Shown here: one piece after another, positions 25,601 to 36,599 of the stretch | Position numbering within the stretch: position 1 is the stretch's first letter | How the letters are laid out: each line of letters begins with the position of its first letter | Origin: Protopterus annectens | Taxonomy: Eukaryota > Chordata > Ceratodontiformes > Protopteridae | Direction: 5' to 3' | DNA length: 64,000 nt | NCBI RefSeq assembly: GCF_019279795.1 | Contig: NC_056735.1 | Span: 1,943,750,321-1,943,814,320, forward strand | The notes under the pieces: model-generated | What the model was told of the DNA's origin: nothing | Databases searched by the model: none | Seen by the model: the letters and a program-made list of their open reading frames with translations, nothing else | Program-made: the position numbers and the translations under genes

Positions 25601-27980
25601 GCCGGACTTCATTGTTGCCCACATTACAACTGCTACAGATCGTTTGGCCATGGTTACTTGGTGTTCCTTCCATTTCAGATGGCTATTATGCTACTACTCT
25701 GTCCCATATCTACAGGCCATATGTATCCTGTTATTGTACATACCAGTAGGCAATAACTCCATTATGCATGATATGCCTGTGATACTGTGTATGATGTCTG
25801 TCATATCCACCATGACAGCTTTACATTACACATAGTTGACATAGTGTTCCCTACTGTGAGGCATACGTGCACGTCGGGTGCACATTACGTATGACATCGA
25901 TGGTATATGCCCAAACACATGTGTGCTGTGACAGTATACATACATGTCCTATCCCCTGCTATGGCACTTCCTTGTTGGACATCCATTGCCAGCATCGGCG
26001 TGTGGTGTGGCATTGTTCTCTGTTATGCCCCCCTGTGGCAGCCCTTGTGTTATCCCGGCTGTGTACATGATGTCCCACTGCTGTGCACACGGTGTCCACA
26101 GTCGTTGGTATGCTCAGCAGGATAGCACTACATAACCACCTTTCACCACTCTCTGCATTATGGACAAGTATCATTACTTACAAACACCATTCACATACAG
26201 TACAGCTTCGTCATACACATCATGCGTTACACACCCATACATATCATGGGTTCTACATACCTTGTCAGTGTTTCGTTCCGTTTTTCTTTGCGTGTTTCGG
26301 TATTCCGATTTGTTACTCTTTCCGTTGTAGAGTACCGGTTCGGTATGAGCATACGGTTTAATATCCTGGGAGTCACCCTTATATCCGTCGATACCTGCAA
26401 CATGTGGGTTCATCACACCAATAGCTGTTCCTCAGTGTGTACTTGTGTGCATATCACCTGTGCATTTACTCCATTCGTACATTACGCATCGTAACTAGGG
26501 TATGGTTGCATTCCTCACCTGAGCGTTGGCTATTTGCCCTACCTTCGTGGAGATAGTCTGTATTGTGTTATGTTATGTGTAACTGCTGCCGCTATGTGTG
26601 GCGACAGGTACATTTCGCAGTGGTGTTAGCCGTGGATTGTGTGTGTTGGGTATGGTATTATGTTCAACATGTGGGTGTCCCTGTCCTGACGGCGTCTGTT
26701 GATGGCGTTTTGCATTCGGATGTGTAACATAGCTGTTGTATTCCTTTAAACAACGGATGCAAGTATGCATCCGCTGTTGATAGTGTTTCCCACGCGAGAT
26801 GTTGCGGTTATGCAGCTGTCATTGACTGCCTGTATGTTTGTGCTGCTATTACGGCTTGTATCCCTTTGATATGTGCGATGGGGAATATCGGAGGTTGTAG
26901 GTGATGGATACGGGTTGTGGGCCTTGCATCTCTACATACACGGTACGCTTGTCTGTGTGCTCCATCCCTGCCTGGGGAGTTGACAGTTAATTGTCTGTTG
27001 TTCTGGGAGTGTAGGTTGTGTTGTTGTCATGTGGCGTTGGTATCGCCTGCGTGTGTGCTTCCTGCATGTATTCCTCCATCACATCGGTGGTATATCTGCG
27101 GTTGTTTGTACGTGACGACTATCCTTTGTCATTCTGTCCCAGATATTTACAGTCATTGTGGTCCTGTACTTGGGATGGCCTGTTTGCCAGTGGTTGCCAC
27201 CTATTCAGGTGGCGGTTGCTTGTTTGACACTTGTAGAACACACAGCGGTGTTTACGGGCCGATATGTGGCCACGGTCAGTACCGGGGTAGCACATGCGTA
27301 TTTCCGCGGTACATACCTATTGCTGTGTAACTTTGCCGACGTATCGTTTTGCAATTAGCATATCGGTGTCATACATACAGTCATGATTAGTACATACGTC
27401 CTTTCCATTTCATGTGGGGTATATTCCTGTGGTACAGTCTGGGACATTTTCACTTTGCATCATTATACGTCGCCACACGCCTAGCCAGGGTGGGGCTCTC
27501 AGTACTACTTTGGGACTACTGGTGTACATACGCCTGTGGCTAGTGTACTGTATGCCTGCACATGTTATTCCACTCCACCTCTAACATGGCACCAACATAC
27601 ACATTTTACAGTGGCACACACATTACACTCGCACAACGAAAGACACGGCACCCTCACCGCACACATACACATACTGCGGCAGTCACAGGGACGGTTGCAC
27701 AAAGTACCTACGTGGGCCACATCACCGGCGGCAGTGTCTACCTCCCCCCTCATATCATCATAGTATTACCCGCGCATGTACTGTTACTGTACTGTGGCCT
27801 GGCGATCATTCCGACTCGCGGTTATGCATTTCGGTATGTTGACCTTTCCATGGGTGGCGGTTTCCTCTTCTGTTAAACCTCCCGGATGCTCAGGTTGTCT
27901 TTCACTATGTATACTATGTACAGATATCGCGTGTTACTTCTCTGTCACCTTACATCCCTCTGATTCCCTGTCTTACCTGT
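19633..27980. other. CATG-rich interior between the two Harbinger genes
   Basis: No gene is supported in this 8.3-kb stretch. From 19.6 to about 26.2 kb it has the same CATG- and TGTAC-rich, homopolymer-poor texture as 6.2-8.6 kb. From about 26.2 kb CpG becomes commoner (for example 26266-26360, rich in ttcg and ccg words), and the texture is less repetitive. Open frames up to about 236 codons exist on both strands, but their translations are biased to His, Cys, Thr and Met and show no known domain. Confidence 0.65.
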
Positions 27981-28078
27981 TGTACTTATATGTATATGTG
28001 TACATATATTTCTATATATGTAATTATATCTATCTACATATCTGTATATGCACATATCTACATGTCTATATGTATACA
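27981..28078. repeat. AT-rich low-complexity tract
   Basis: An imperfect run of tatat, tatg and tatc words, about 100 bases long, lies just downstream of the nuclease pseudogene. It is probably a decayed microsatellite. Confidence 0.75.
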
Positions 28079-28308
28079 CCTTGCGGCGAACGTGCCAGCA
28101 TACAGCAATGCCGTCTGCTGTAGGACCCGCGTACGGTTCAGGTGTTGGCGTTCCATGCTCCGCTGGCTGTTGGGTGTACAGTGTTTGGGTGCTGCCTATG
28201 TTGGAGTCACACATGGGGCCACCCATACGGTACACTTTACGGGTGGCCATGTTTGTGTGCCATCCATTTCACTGTGTGTGCAGGTAGGGAGGTGTCAGTC
28301 CATGGAGC

Positions 28309-29540
28309 CTATGCTGTCAGAGTATGTGCTATACGTTCCCTCTTTGCCAGGGCATAGACATATTGGGTATGCCTCCGTCTGCCTACTGGGGCTGGCACAG
28401 TGTGTTCATGGTCCTGAACCATCTGTGCCTGGACTGGCCTTGGCAGTTGTGGTGGGCTTTGTGGCCCTTCACCATTATGTCCCTGCAGCAGCTGCTTCCG
28501 CAGGATCATATTATGTAGCATGGCACATACTATGAATATGTGGGCACATGTGCCTGGAGAGTACTGCAGGGCTCCACCGGATGTATCCAAGCACCGGAAC
28601 CATGATTTCAGCATCCCAAACACACGCTCTATGATTATTCTGGTTTGTGCGTGTGCCTCATTATGGCGTTCTTGCATGTGTGTGTGTGCATTTCTGATGG
28701 GAGTCATCATCCACGGCTCCAGTGCATAGCCAGCATCCCCACAAGGTGGCCTTGTGGGATGTCCCCCCTGGCGAATACCTGGTACAGCTGTGAGGCATGC
28801 CAGATATGGGAGTCGTGGTAGCTTCCAGGGCTGCCAGCACACACATCCATGATAATGCCCTGTGCATTGCACACGACCTGGCAATTGATGGTGGGGAATC
28901 CCTTGCAGTTTATGTAGCGTCTACCCTGCTCCCCAGGTGGTGACTTGATTTGTATGTGCGTACAGTCTATCGCACCCAGTACCTCCGGGTAGTGTGCCAC
29001 ACGGTGGAAGTGGCACATATTGCTAGCCAACTCCTCCTGAGATCTGGGGAAGTATATATGCTCACTGGCATGTGGTAACATGGCATCCAGAAACTGGTGT
29101 AGTACCCTGGATGCTGATGCCTGTGAGATGCCCATTATATCCCCAGTTGGCCTTTGAAAGGTACCTGTGGCCAGTATTCACAAGCTTACACATACCTTTG
29201 TGTCCACTGGGATGGGCTCCCCTCTGTTGTTTCTTGTTCTCAGGCGTGGCCGGCACAGCTCCACTATTTGCTGTAACGTGTCCCTATCCACCCTGTAACG
29301 CTCTACTATCTCCAGGTCTTGTAGCCCCTGGTAGGTTACCCTTGGTCTAAACACTCTCTTTCTCCTCTGAGGCCTACGGTAGTTGTCGGCACCCTCCTCC
29401 ACAACTCCGTCTGTCTCTAACACATGCTGATGGATCACGGCCACGGCGGCACCCAACATGTATATTTTAAAAGTTCCCCGTGTGTTTACACCTATGGTGC
29501 GGCGTTTGGGAATACACGGCTGTGTGTTGTGTGCATTCAC
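28309..29540 (-). pseudogene. PIF/Harbinger transposase (HARBI1-like DDE nuclease), disrupted
   Basis: The catalytic protein of a PIF/Harbinger transposon, which cuts DNA at the element's ends. From the N-terminus: a basic RPQRRKRVFRPRV segment, a helical part, the helix-turn-helix-like GISQASASRVLHQF, then the DDE domain. The acidic triad is visible as AIDCTHI (about 28960), GSYHDSHIW (about 28810) and IIIERVFGMLKSWF (about 28620). A start at 29459 (MLGAAVAV) gives roughly 383 residues, close to HARBI1-type proteins; a longer frame starts at 29540. Two lesions are seen. An in-frame TGA at 29180-29178 falls where the family usually has Arg, so CGA to TGA decay is likely. A one-base frameshift lies at a short G run near 28738-28741, between HLVG and DAGYALEPW. 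The C-terminus stops at 28309. It lies on the same strand as the Myb-like gene. Confidence 0.93.
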
Positions 29541-30835
29541 ACTTTATACTGTTCTGTTGTACACCCGGTGATGTCATAGGGTGTGTCTGTGCTGCTGTAT
29601 GTGGGGATTATCTTCCGTGTTTTACCGTTGGCACTGCAACGCTGTTGCCTTTGGTGTTGCATTACTCTTGCCTGCAATGGATTAGCTTTCGACCTTACCT
29701 TACTGTTTCTGCACGTTGCACCTACTATTTCCTGGCATGCATCCTGCAGAGCCCTGTCATGTGTAGTTTCTGGGACATGGCATATCGTGCGTTTTGTGTG
29801 CCGCCGCCGTTATGCTGCCTGTCTACTTGGCTCTGCTGTGTCAGGTCTTCACTCTTTGCAATCTGCTATCTCCCCTACTTTCTTTGCATTCATATGCCTC
29901 CCCTATCCCGTTTTGCAGGTTTCTGCATGCAGAGTTGTCAGCTGCCGCCGATTGGCCTTCGTGGGTTGATTACTGTTGATTGCTCATTACTACTCCAATT
30001 ACACTGCTTCCGCATTTCCTCATATTCTCAACATCACCTTCCTGTATCCGATGTTATTTGCGGGGCGAGCGTCACATGACTGGGTTAAGGGAACGTAGTC
30101 AATCTCGTGCACATGCACCTCTGTGCGCATTGCGTGCTCTCAGCTCAACTATTTCCCCACACGCTGGTCCTGCAGCTGTGATGTGCAACGTACAGCCCAG
30201 GCTTGCTGAGCTCCAATGTGCTTCCTCCTACAGTGGCACACCCCTCTGCAGGTGACATGTATTCCCTCTGAGCCACTCCTCGGTTTATTACCGCTGTGCC
30301 GTTTGGTACAGCCTTACGCCGGCGAGGGTTTTGCGATTCAGTATTATCTGCCTCATTTGCATGGCATTGACTACTAATTCATAGTTACCACACCGAACAC
30401 TGCCGCGACTCCTTGGCAACCCTTGCATCGTGGATGTGGCTTTCCATGCATACCATGGTGTATTGTGGCTGTGAAGCTGATGTGTATTACACTGCTGATT
30501 TGTGACATTGTCATATTATTTCATTGTTTAGCACCTTCCGCAGACATGTCCTGGGGTTCTGCTGTGAGTTTCTGTGGACATACCATTTATGTTATTATTT
30601 ACATGTTGTGCATGTTTTCTTTTTACATTCTCTGTGTCTTTCGCCATTGGCATATGGCAACAGTGTGATACCTGACGTTGACAGCCTTCCGTTACTCCTA
30701 TGTTATGTTTGGGTAAATGTAAACTGTTTTTTTTGGTTTACATTGCCGTGCCCTTATGCTACGCCTGCGCCACTTCGTGGATCGCTATATGCCTTCATTT
30801 GCATGGTGCAACACCGCACATGGGGTGTTTAGCAT
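29541..30835. other. 5' flank of the nuclease, no gene seen
   Basis: This T- and C-rich stretch upstream of the nuclease shows no supported gene. It probably holds the nuclease promoter, with a weak TATA-like tatattttaaaag close to the shorter start (29460-29473), though that motif falls inside the longer open frame. Open frames up to 199 codons on the plus strand are Cys- and Leu-rich and have no known domain. Confidence 0.5.
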
Positions 30836-30980
30836 ACCTATGCCGGAGGCGGCGCAGATCCGGCGCACGCCGGTAGTGCACGTGGAATTGGATCATACCT
30901 GAATCACTCGGCGGCCATATTTGGCATTGTAACGCCTACGCTATGCGTCCGCCTGGCGCAGCGTTCATGAATCCCAGGGA
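30836..30980. mobile_element. Candidate right end of the Harbinger element (GC-rich terminal region)
   Basis: A CpG- and GC-rich patch holds many related words (ggcggcgcag, ccggcgcacgccgg, gtccgcctggcgcagcg). It ends in ttcatgaatccca, just before the switch to AT-rich DNA. Read inward on the minus strand, the end starts gggattcatgaacgc. GC-rich ends beginning with a G run are common among Harbinger elements. No matching inverted copy was found further left in the window and no clear 3-base target duplication was seen, so this is an inference. Confidence 0.35.
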
Positions 30981-31485
30981 TAGTCTAACTGTTCCACCCT
31001 GTTTTAAACTGTCTGTGCCCAGCTGTAGTTATTTATACTACTGTTGCTGTTATCTCGGATTAGCCATGCTGAAACAGTGCAAATAACAATATTTATACAG
31101 ATGATTTCCAAAGTAATCACAGAGGTAATATATGAATGGTGAAAATTATTTCTCTCTGATTGATCTCACATTACTATCCAAGATATTTTGTGATGCACTC
31201 TTAGCTTTCATTACAAAACATGTATCTGTCACTTTACCTGTAATACAGTTATTGTGACCTTTGCAATATTAGTTTAACTTGCACTGGTGGCCCTCTTTTT
31301 CTGTTATCATTCATATGTACTATGTTCTTCCTCTCCCTACCTGCAGTTGTCTCTTAGCTGCAGTACCTTTCCTCATATCACTGCTCCCCTCCCCAGTAGT
31401 ATCGTACACACCCCAGTTCAAACCATCCTACATTGACTTTATTATTCAAAGATCAAACAAGCTGTACTCAACATCAAAGCCAAAT
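30981..31485. other. AT-rich spacer, nothing recognised
   Basis: The start of the AT-rich half. No gene or known repeat is seen; the open frame at 31279-31497 has no recognisable content. Confidence 0.5.
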
Positions 31486-31720
31486 TGTATCTGTTAGTTG
31501 TAGAGCTGTTGAAGGTAGTTTGTGTGGTCTTGTTACACTTGGGCTCCATACCAGAGATTCTACATTAAGAAGGTGTTTTCTGCACCCTTTTGGCAAAATG
31601 TGCTGATCTAACCTGTCTGAATTAGAGATTGCTGCTGAAAGGCATACTGTGTGCTTTGCTGATTGGCAGTTAGCCTAAAACTTGTTTCTCTTTGCTCATA
31701 TTGAAACCTCATGTTTCCAG
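31486..31720. repeat. Direct repeat, copy 1 (about 220 bp)
   Basis: It starts ttgtatctgttagttgta and ends near tgctcatattgaaacctca. It is repeated at about 31970-32195 with roughly four in five bases shared. The two copies sit just upstream of a CR1 element in the same direction, so they could be promoter repeats of its 5' untranslated region, or copies of an unrelated dispersed repeat. Confidence 0.75.
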
Positions 31721-31969
31721 GGCCTGTGGCATAGATACTCAGAGCCTCTCATTATTTGACAAATTTTCTACTGACTGCTGAGAATCTGCTATCACCTGGA
31801 GCAATCCACTAATGAAAAGACAAAGATAAATATTTTTTTTGCATTTCTCCTGTATACTGTGAATGTTCTTTAACAGTTTCTGAAGCAATTTGCTGTAAGT
31901 TTTGCACTTTATAGGAAAAAAATTCTGCTGTCTACTGCTGCTTTAAGTAGTTAATTACATTGTTTTACA

Positions 31970-32195
31970 TTGTATCTGTTAGTTGTAGGGCTGTTGTAGG
32001 TAGTTTGTGTGGTCTTCCTACACTTGGGTTCCAAGCCAACTATTCTACATTATCTGCACCCTTGTGGTAAAAGTGTGCTGATCTAACCTGGCTGAGATGG
32101 AGATTGCTGGTGGAAGGCTTATTGTGAGCTTTCCTGACTAGTAGATAGCTTAAAACTTGTTTCTCTTTGCTCATATTTAAGCCTTGTGTTTGAAT
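31970..32195. repeat. Direct repeat, copy 2
   Basis: The partner of 31486-31720. It shares the opening ttgtatctgttagttgta, the middle word gtgctgatctaacctg and the closing aaaacttgtttctctttgc. A small deletion removes part of the segment around aagaaggtgtttt found in the first copy. Confidence 0.75.
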
Positions 32196-32884
32196 GTTGC
32201 TGTTCTTCTCTCATTGCAGTTAGCATGTCCATATATATATGCAAAAGCCTAGAAGCTCAGTTTTTCCCTAACCTGCTGTTAAATAAAGAAACTCAGTTGG
32301 GTATTAAGCAGCATTGCTTTTTTGATCAACCTTAGCCTACACAAAGTATAGGACCATCTTGTAGTCTTGGCACTATCAGCAGTCCTGTTAAATTAACCCA
32401 TTCCCTTCCCTAATAAAACATACAGTAAGAGCCTGCTATCATGGATGCGCAGTTTCCCATCATCTCTCTGTAGCAAATGTAAGAATTGCATCTGGTACAC
32501 TGACAACCACTTATTCTGGAAACAAATACTTTATGGGAGAGATGTCGTTACACCACGAAACCGAAGGCAAGACCCTCACATAAGTATAATTCAAATGCCA
32601 AACAGGGTCAGCACAATATTCTCAGACTAAATAAGGACATGACATATAAACCTAAATATGCATAGATACTCACTAGCAACTTACCAAAAGATCAGAGGCT
32701 CCCAACCAGAAACCACTTGCACACATAACAATGTAAAAAAACACCACAACATGCTATGTACAGATGGTCTGCACCTGTTTACTTCAAGCTTTCGGATACT
32801 AGAAAAGACATTAGCCACCCCTATTGTTCCTGTTATAAGCAGTGTTAAAATAACCAATCTCCAACATAAACAAATTCCTATCTA

Positions 32885-33467
32885 CATAAACTCAAGGTAT
32901 GGCTGGTTAATGCTAGGAGTCTAAACAAGAAACTACACTTCCTGGAAGCACTCCTTACTTTGGAAGATGCTAACATCTGCGCAGTCAATGAGACATGGTT
33001 CAAAGTCATGAAAAGCACACAGGCTATGCAGGGCTACAATGCTTTCCATATATTCAGACCACAAACTGAGCATGAAAGTACCAAAGGAGGAGGTATATCC
33101 ATCTTCATTTAAGATAAGTACACCTCGAGACTGGTCAACTAGCATGACATTTCATGAGCTACTCCATGTTCAATTAATTATGGGCAAAGCCCCTTACCAC
33201 ACCTTAGCTAACTGTAGGTCCCCCAACATGAAACAGGAAAAGCATACTATATACCTGGACTTACTGGAGTCACTTGCTTTGCAGCCCAACATCTTACTCA
33301 TGGATGATTTTAATTATTTTACCATCAACTAGGAAACATGCACAACCACAAACATGCTGGTTGACATGTTCTTGGACTTTGTCAATGCAAGTTCTCTAGA
33401 ACAGCTAGTCAGCACATCCACAAGAGGCTCAAATGTTGTGGACATAGTATTCACTAACATCGGACAG

Positions 33468-33552
<85 letters not shown>

Positions 33553-35440
33553 AGTGTGATTTCCTCTTGGTAAGACTGAACCATCAATCAGTCTCATTCA
33601 ATGTAATTATAAGACCAGATACCCAATCAAACACAAAAACACTTAAGAGTTTTTTAAAGACAAATTACCTCCCAATATGTGATAGTATAAGAGGTTTCAA
33701 AGGCCCCTTGAATTCAGATAACACTGACTCCTATGCAGAGGTGTACAACAATGCCCTATATAACCACTTAAGCAGTTGTATAGAATCGCCTGTACCTGAC
33801 TGGATTATAAACAGGTCTTTCTGAAAAAACAAACCACCCTTGTGGACCATTAGTATAAACAGGCTATACAGCAAGAGAAAGAAACTAATGTCCAAGGACA
33901 AGAGGCAACTGGTGCAGCAGAGGAAGAAATCCCTCTCTAACTTGAAATAACAAACAGAGATCTTGTCACATCCTCCAAAACTAATGATGAAGCAAAAACA
34001 GCCTCCCTAGCTAAGGATAGTCACAAGGCATTGTTTAACTATATCTGAAGTCTAAAAGGAAATGCCCAGCTATTCACTGAACTGGTTGTGGATGGCACAA
34101 ACCATACTCATCTGGACGTACTACCTAACTTACTAGTTGACAAATTTGGAGCAAACTTCACCCCCCTGCCCCCCCCCCAGTCATCCCCCAAAGTACACTT
34201 GCCACCATTCCTCAGACTATTATCTCAATAGAGCAGGTTATCTCATCAACTTACAAGGCCGAAAACACAGCTTCACCACAACTTGTGAACTGGCTATGCT
34301 CAGGGGGCATGGAGGACAGCAACAGTAATCCCTCTGCATGAAGGGGGACCATAAGGTGACCATGGGAATTACAGGCCCATAAACTTGACAAACCTTATCT
34401 GCAAGGTCATGGAAAGAATCATCGTGGATCTTATCAACAAGGGCATAGATAATCTCCAAACTCAAGTACCGACCCAGTTCAGATTTGTTAAAAGTAGGGC
34501 ATGCCTGTTAAACATGGTTGACATCTTCAAGAAAGTAATCAAGACCCTGGATGAGGGAAAAACAGGGCATACCACCTATTTTGACCTAGTCAAGGCATTT
34601 GACACAATCTCCTACTCAGGTATTATAGTGAAACTCTCCAAATTGGGAATTAACCCCTACATTACCAGATGACTCACCAACAAGACACATAATGTCAAAG
34701 TGGTTGACTCCACCTATAGCAAAAGACCAGTCACCGTAGTGCATCACAAGGTTGGTTTCTGTGCTGGGCATCTTACTGTTCAGAATTTATTTCTCAGAAG
34801 CTCAGGAAAACTTGTGTGGTCTGTGGCTGACCAAGTTTTCTTTGACCACTATGTATTCAAAGTAGTAAGGACATCCTTCTATGTAGCATATCTTATAAGT
34901 AAAGGCATAATAAAGGATGTTATAGTTCCATTATACTAGGCCCTCATCACACCAGTAATTCACTACAATGCAACCTTTTGCATGTACCTTACCAGTCACC
35001 TACAACAGTTGGAGAAACCACAGATGTTTCTTACCAAGAAATTACAGGGTACACAAAACAAGTCTTCAGTGGAAAGACTAAAGCCGTGTCACTGTATTCT
35101 GTCTTCTACAGGTTGCTAAGGGGGGACTTGTGCCAGGCTTATAGAGCAGTCTCTCACCCGGCCCTGATGGAAATGCTTCACATTCATAATTCAAACAGCA
35201 GGAGGGTCACTACCTTCAGGGATATTAACCTAGCCTCTGACATGAACAGGTCATGCTGGAAAGATAGAGCTAATAGAAACTGCCACTTCTCTGGAACAAG
35301 CGTCCAATTCATGTGAAACAGAGCTCCTCCCTGACCCTCGTCAAACACAACCTAGATCAATGGATGGGTGACTACAAATTCACATCTGTGGTGCTATCCA
35401 TTTCCATTCTGGACAGAGGAAGTCAGTATTACCTACCATA
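32885..35440 (+). pseudogene. CR1 ORF2 remnant (endonuclease/reverse transcriptase) lacking the YADD core
   Basis: The endonuclease begins with NARSLNKKLHFLEALL near 32905 and NICAVNETWF near 32970, then a KGGGISIFI block near 33085. A second part is at 33240-33560 (MDDFNYF near 33300, where the family has GDFNY). The reverse transcriptase shows NLTNLICKVMERI near 34380, FVKSRACLLNMVD near 34485 and FDLVKAFDTI near 34580. The SGVPQGSVLGPLLF block is worn, near 34730-34830. The frame then jumps to a block that normally lies well past the FADD motif (FDHYVFKVV, near 34840), so the catalytic YADD/FADD segment has been deleted. Stops and frameshifts are common. The conserved DMNRSCWKDR end is near 35240. 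Confidence 0.85.
33473..33552. repeat. (CA)n microsatellite inside CR1 endonuclease
   Basis: An uninterrupted run of about 40 CA units sits inside the endonuclease coding remnant, between blocks reading IGQLCT and HQCDFLLV. It arose inside a coding segment that has no such repeat in the CR1 copy at 43 kb. Confidence 0.97.
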
Positions 35441-35537
35441 GACCCTTACCTCTGTGAACGTTACTCACCTAACCACCGACAACTGGGTCAAATCAGGATA
35501 AATATGCTAGGCTTATAAGGGCTGTAGGGCTGTTAGC

Positions 35538-36007
35538 TTGTGTTCTTGTGTGTAGCTCATGAGACATTTATCTGTGAGCTGCAATGCCAATACCAGAAGG
35601 TTGCAGCACTTCTTCACCATAGAGCAATGTGACCGAAAAGCATAATTGCTGTAGCTTAAATCCCCAACAAAAAAACAAGCACATTGTGGTGATTCATAAG
35701 GACAGCAACCCGGCTGTACTATAACAGTGACAGCTGTTCTAGAAGCATTATCATTGTGATGTACATAAGCACAAGGAGTTGTGTACATTACAACAATTTA
35801 CTTTTCTAAAGCAACTATCCCTGTTAGAATACAGCCTGTTTGCTGTCTTGAGGGATCATTGCAATGTGTTTGGTTTCTTGCTGAGGATTTAAGCTGCAAC
35901 AATTGTGCTATTCAACAGCACTGCTGTACAGTGAAACAGTGCTGCAGCCTTCTAGCTTTAGCATTGTAACTTGCAGGAAAACATCTTGCGAGTTACCCGC
36001 CAGAACC
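35538..36007. mobile_element. Near-palindromic (foldback) MITE with 8-bp target duplication
   Basis: The 470-base insert lies between perfect 8-base direct repeats ctgttagc (35530-35537 and 36008-36015). Without it the flanks join into the CR1 3' tail seen in other copies (ctaggcttataaggg...tagcctagtaacctcc). The left and right halves are diverged inverted copies over about 200 bases each; for example gtgagctgcaatgc on the left pairs with the complement of gcattgtaacttgc on the right. Eight-base target duplications are typical of hAT elements. No coding capacity is seen. Confidence 0.85.
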
Positions 36008-36086
36008 CTGTTAGCCTAGTAACCTCCTATGAATCTATGAACATATGAATAGTTTGTCAGACATTGTTATTGTGAGAAACAGGGAC

Positions 36087-36146
<60 letters not shown>

Positions 36147-36158
36147 TATAATAATAAT
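36087..36158. repeat. (AAT)n microsatellite
   Basis: A run of about 24 AAT/ATA units lies shortly after the CR1 3' end and is broken once near 36147. Confidence 0.97.
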
Positions 36159-36599
36159 CTACAGGGTTATGATTGAGCATCCCAAGTTCTAGCATACACC
36201 CAGGAATGTTATTAGTACAACATAATCTGATTTAAACTTTGTAACTGAATCTTTAATGCACTACTTACATTTTTCAGTGTTAGTATGAGATGCTGGCTTT
36301 ACTTTTATCTACCTATCCCCATACTACATTTCTTTTTAATATACAGTCATTCTAAGGTGTAAGCTTAATAGTGTTGACATTTTACTTACGCACACTTTGT
36401 TTAATAAATACAGTTTTAGTACCATTGTATCATTATTATGTTTGTAATGAATACAATTTTAGTATAAGCCATTGATTCGGCTCTGACTTTCAAGATGGCT
36501 GCACACTCATCAACAGCTTACCTTCAGCTCTCCCAGTGTGAAAACAGAAATTGAGAAACAACAGCCAGAGATATTGTCAGCTTGAGTAAAATTCAGATA

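Larger units (their letters stand above)
32230..36052 (+). mobile_element. CR1-family LINE, internally deleted, split by a MITE
   Basis: A CR1 element in sense direction. Its 3' end at 36028-36052 carries the octamer series ctatgaat, ctatgaac, atatgaat. The ORF1 region is shortened: a Cys-rich piece (CSKCKNC, near 32470) is followed directly by a DGLHL piece near 32765, so the core of the esterase domain is gone. ORF2 spans about 32885-35440. A 470-base MITE is inserted in the 3' untranslated region (35538-36007) and a long CA repeat expanded inside the endonuclease. The 5' limit is approximate. Confidence 0.88.

Noticed and set aside
26174-26416. Charged 80-codon frame on the minus strand
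   Set aside because: It stands out in composition (Lys, Asn, Arg, Thr) but has no recognisable family and no support from neighbours.
29480-30079. Open frame of 199 codons opposite and upstream of the nuclease
   Set aside because: Cys/Leu-rich translation without a domain, lying in the nuclease's promoter region; a shadow frame is more likely.
30836-30980. CpG island of a host gene promoter
   Set aside because: The GC-rich patch is only about 150 bases, has no gene beside it and contains inverted words; an element terminus fits better, though unproven.
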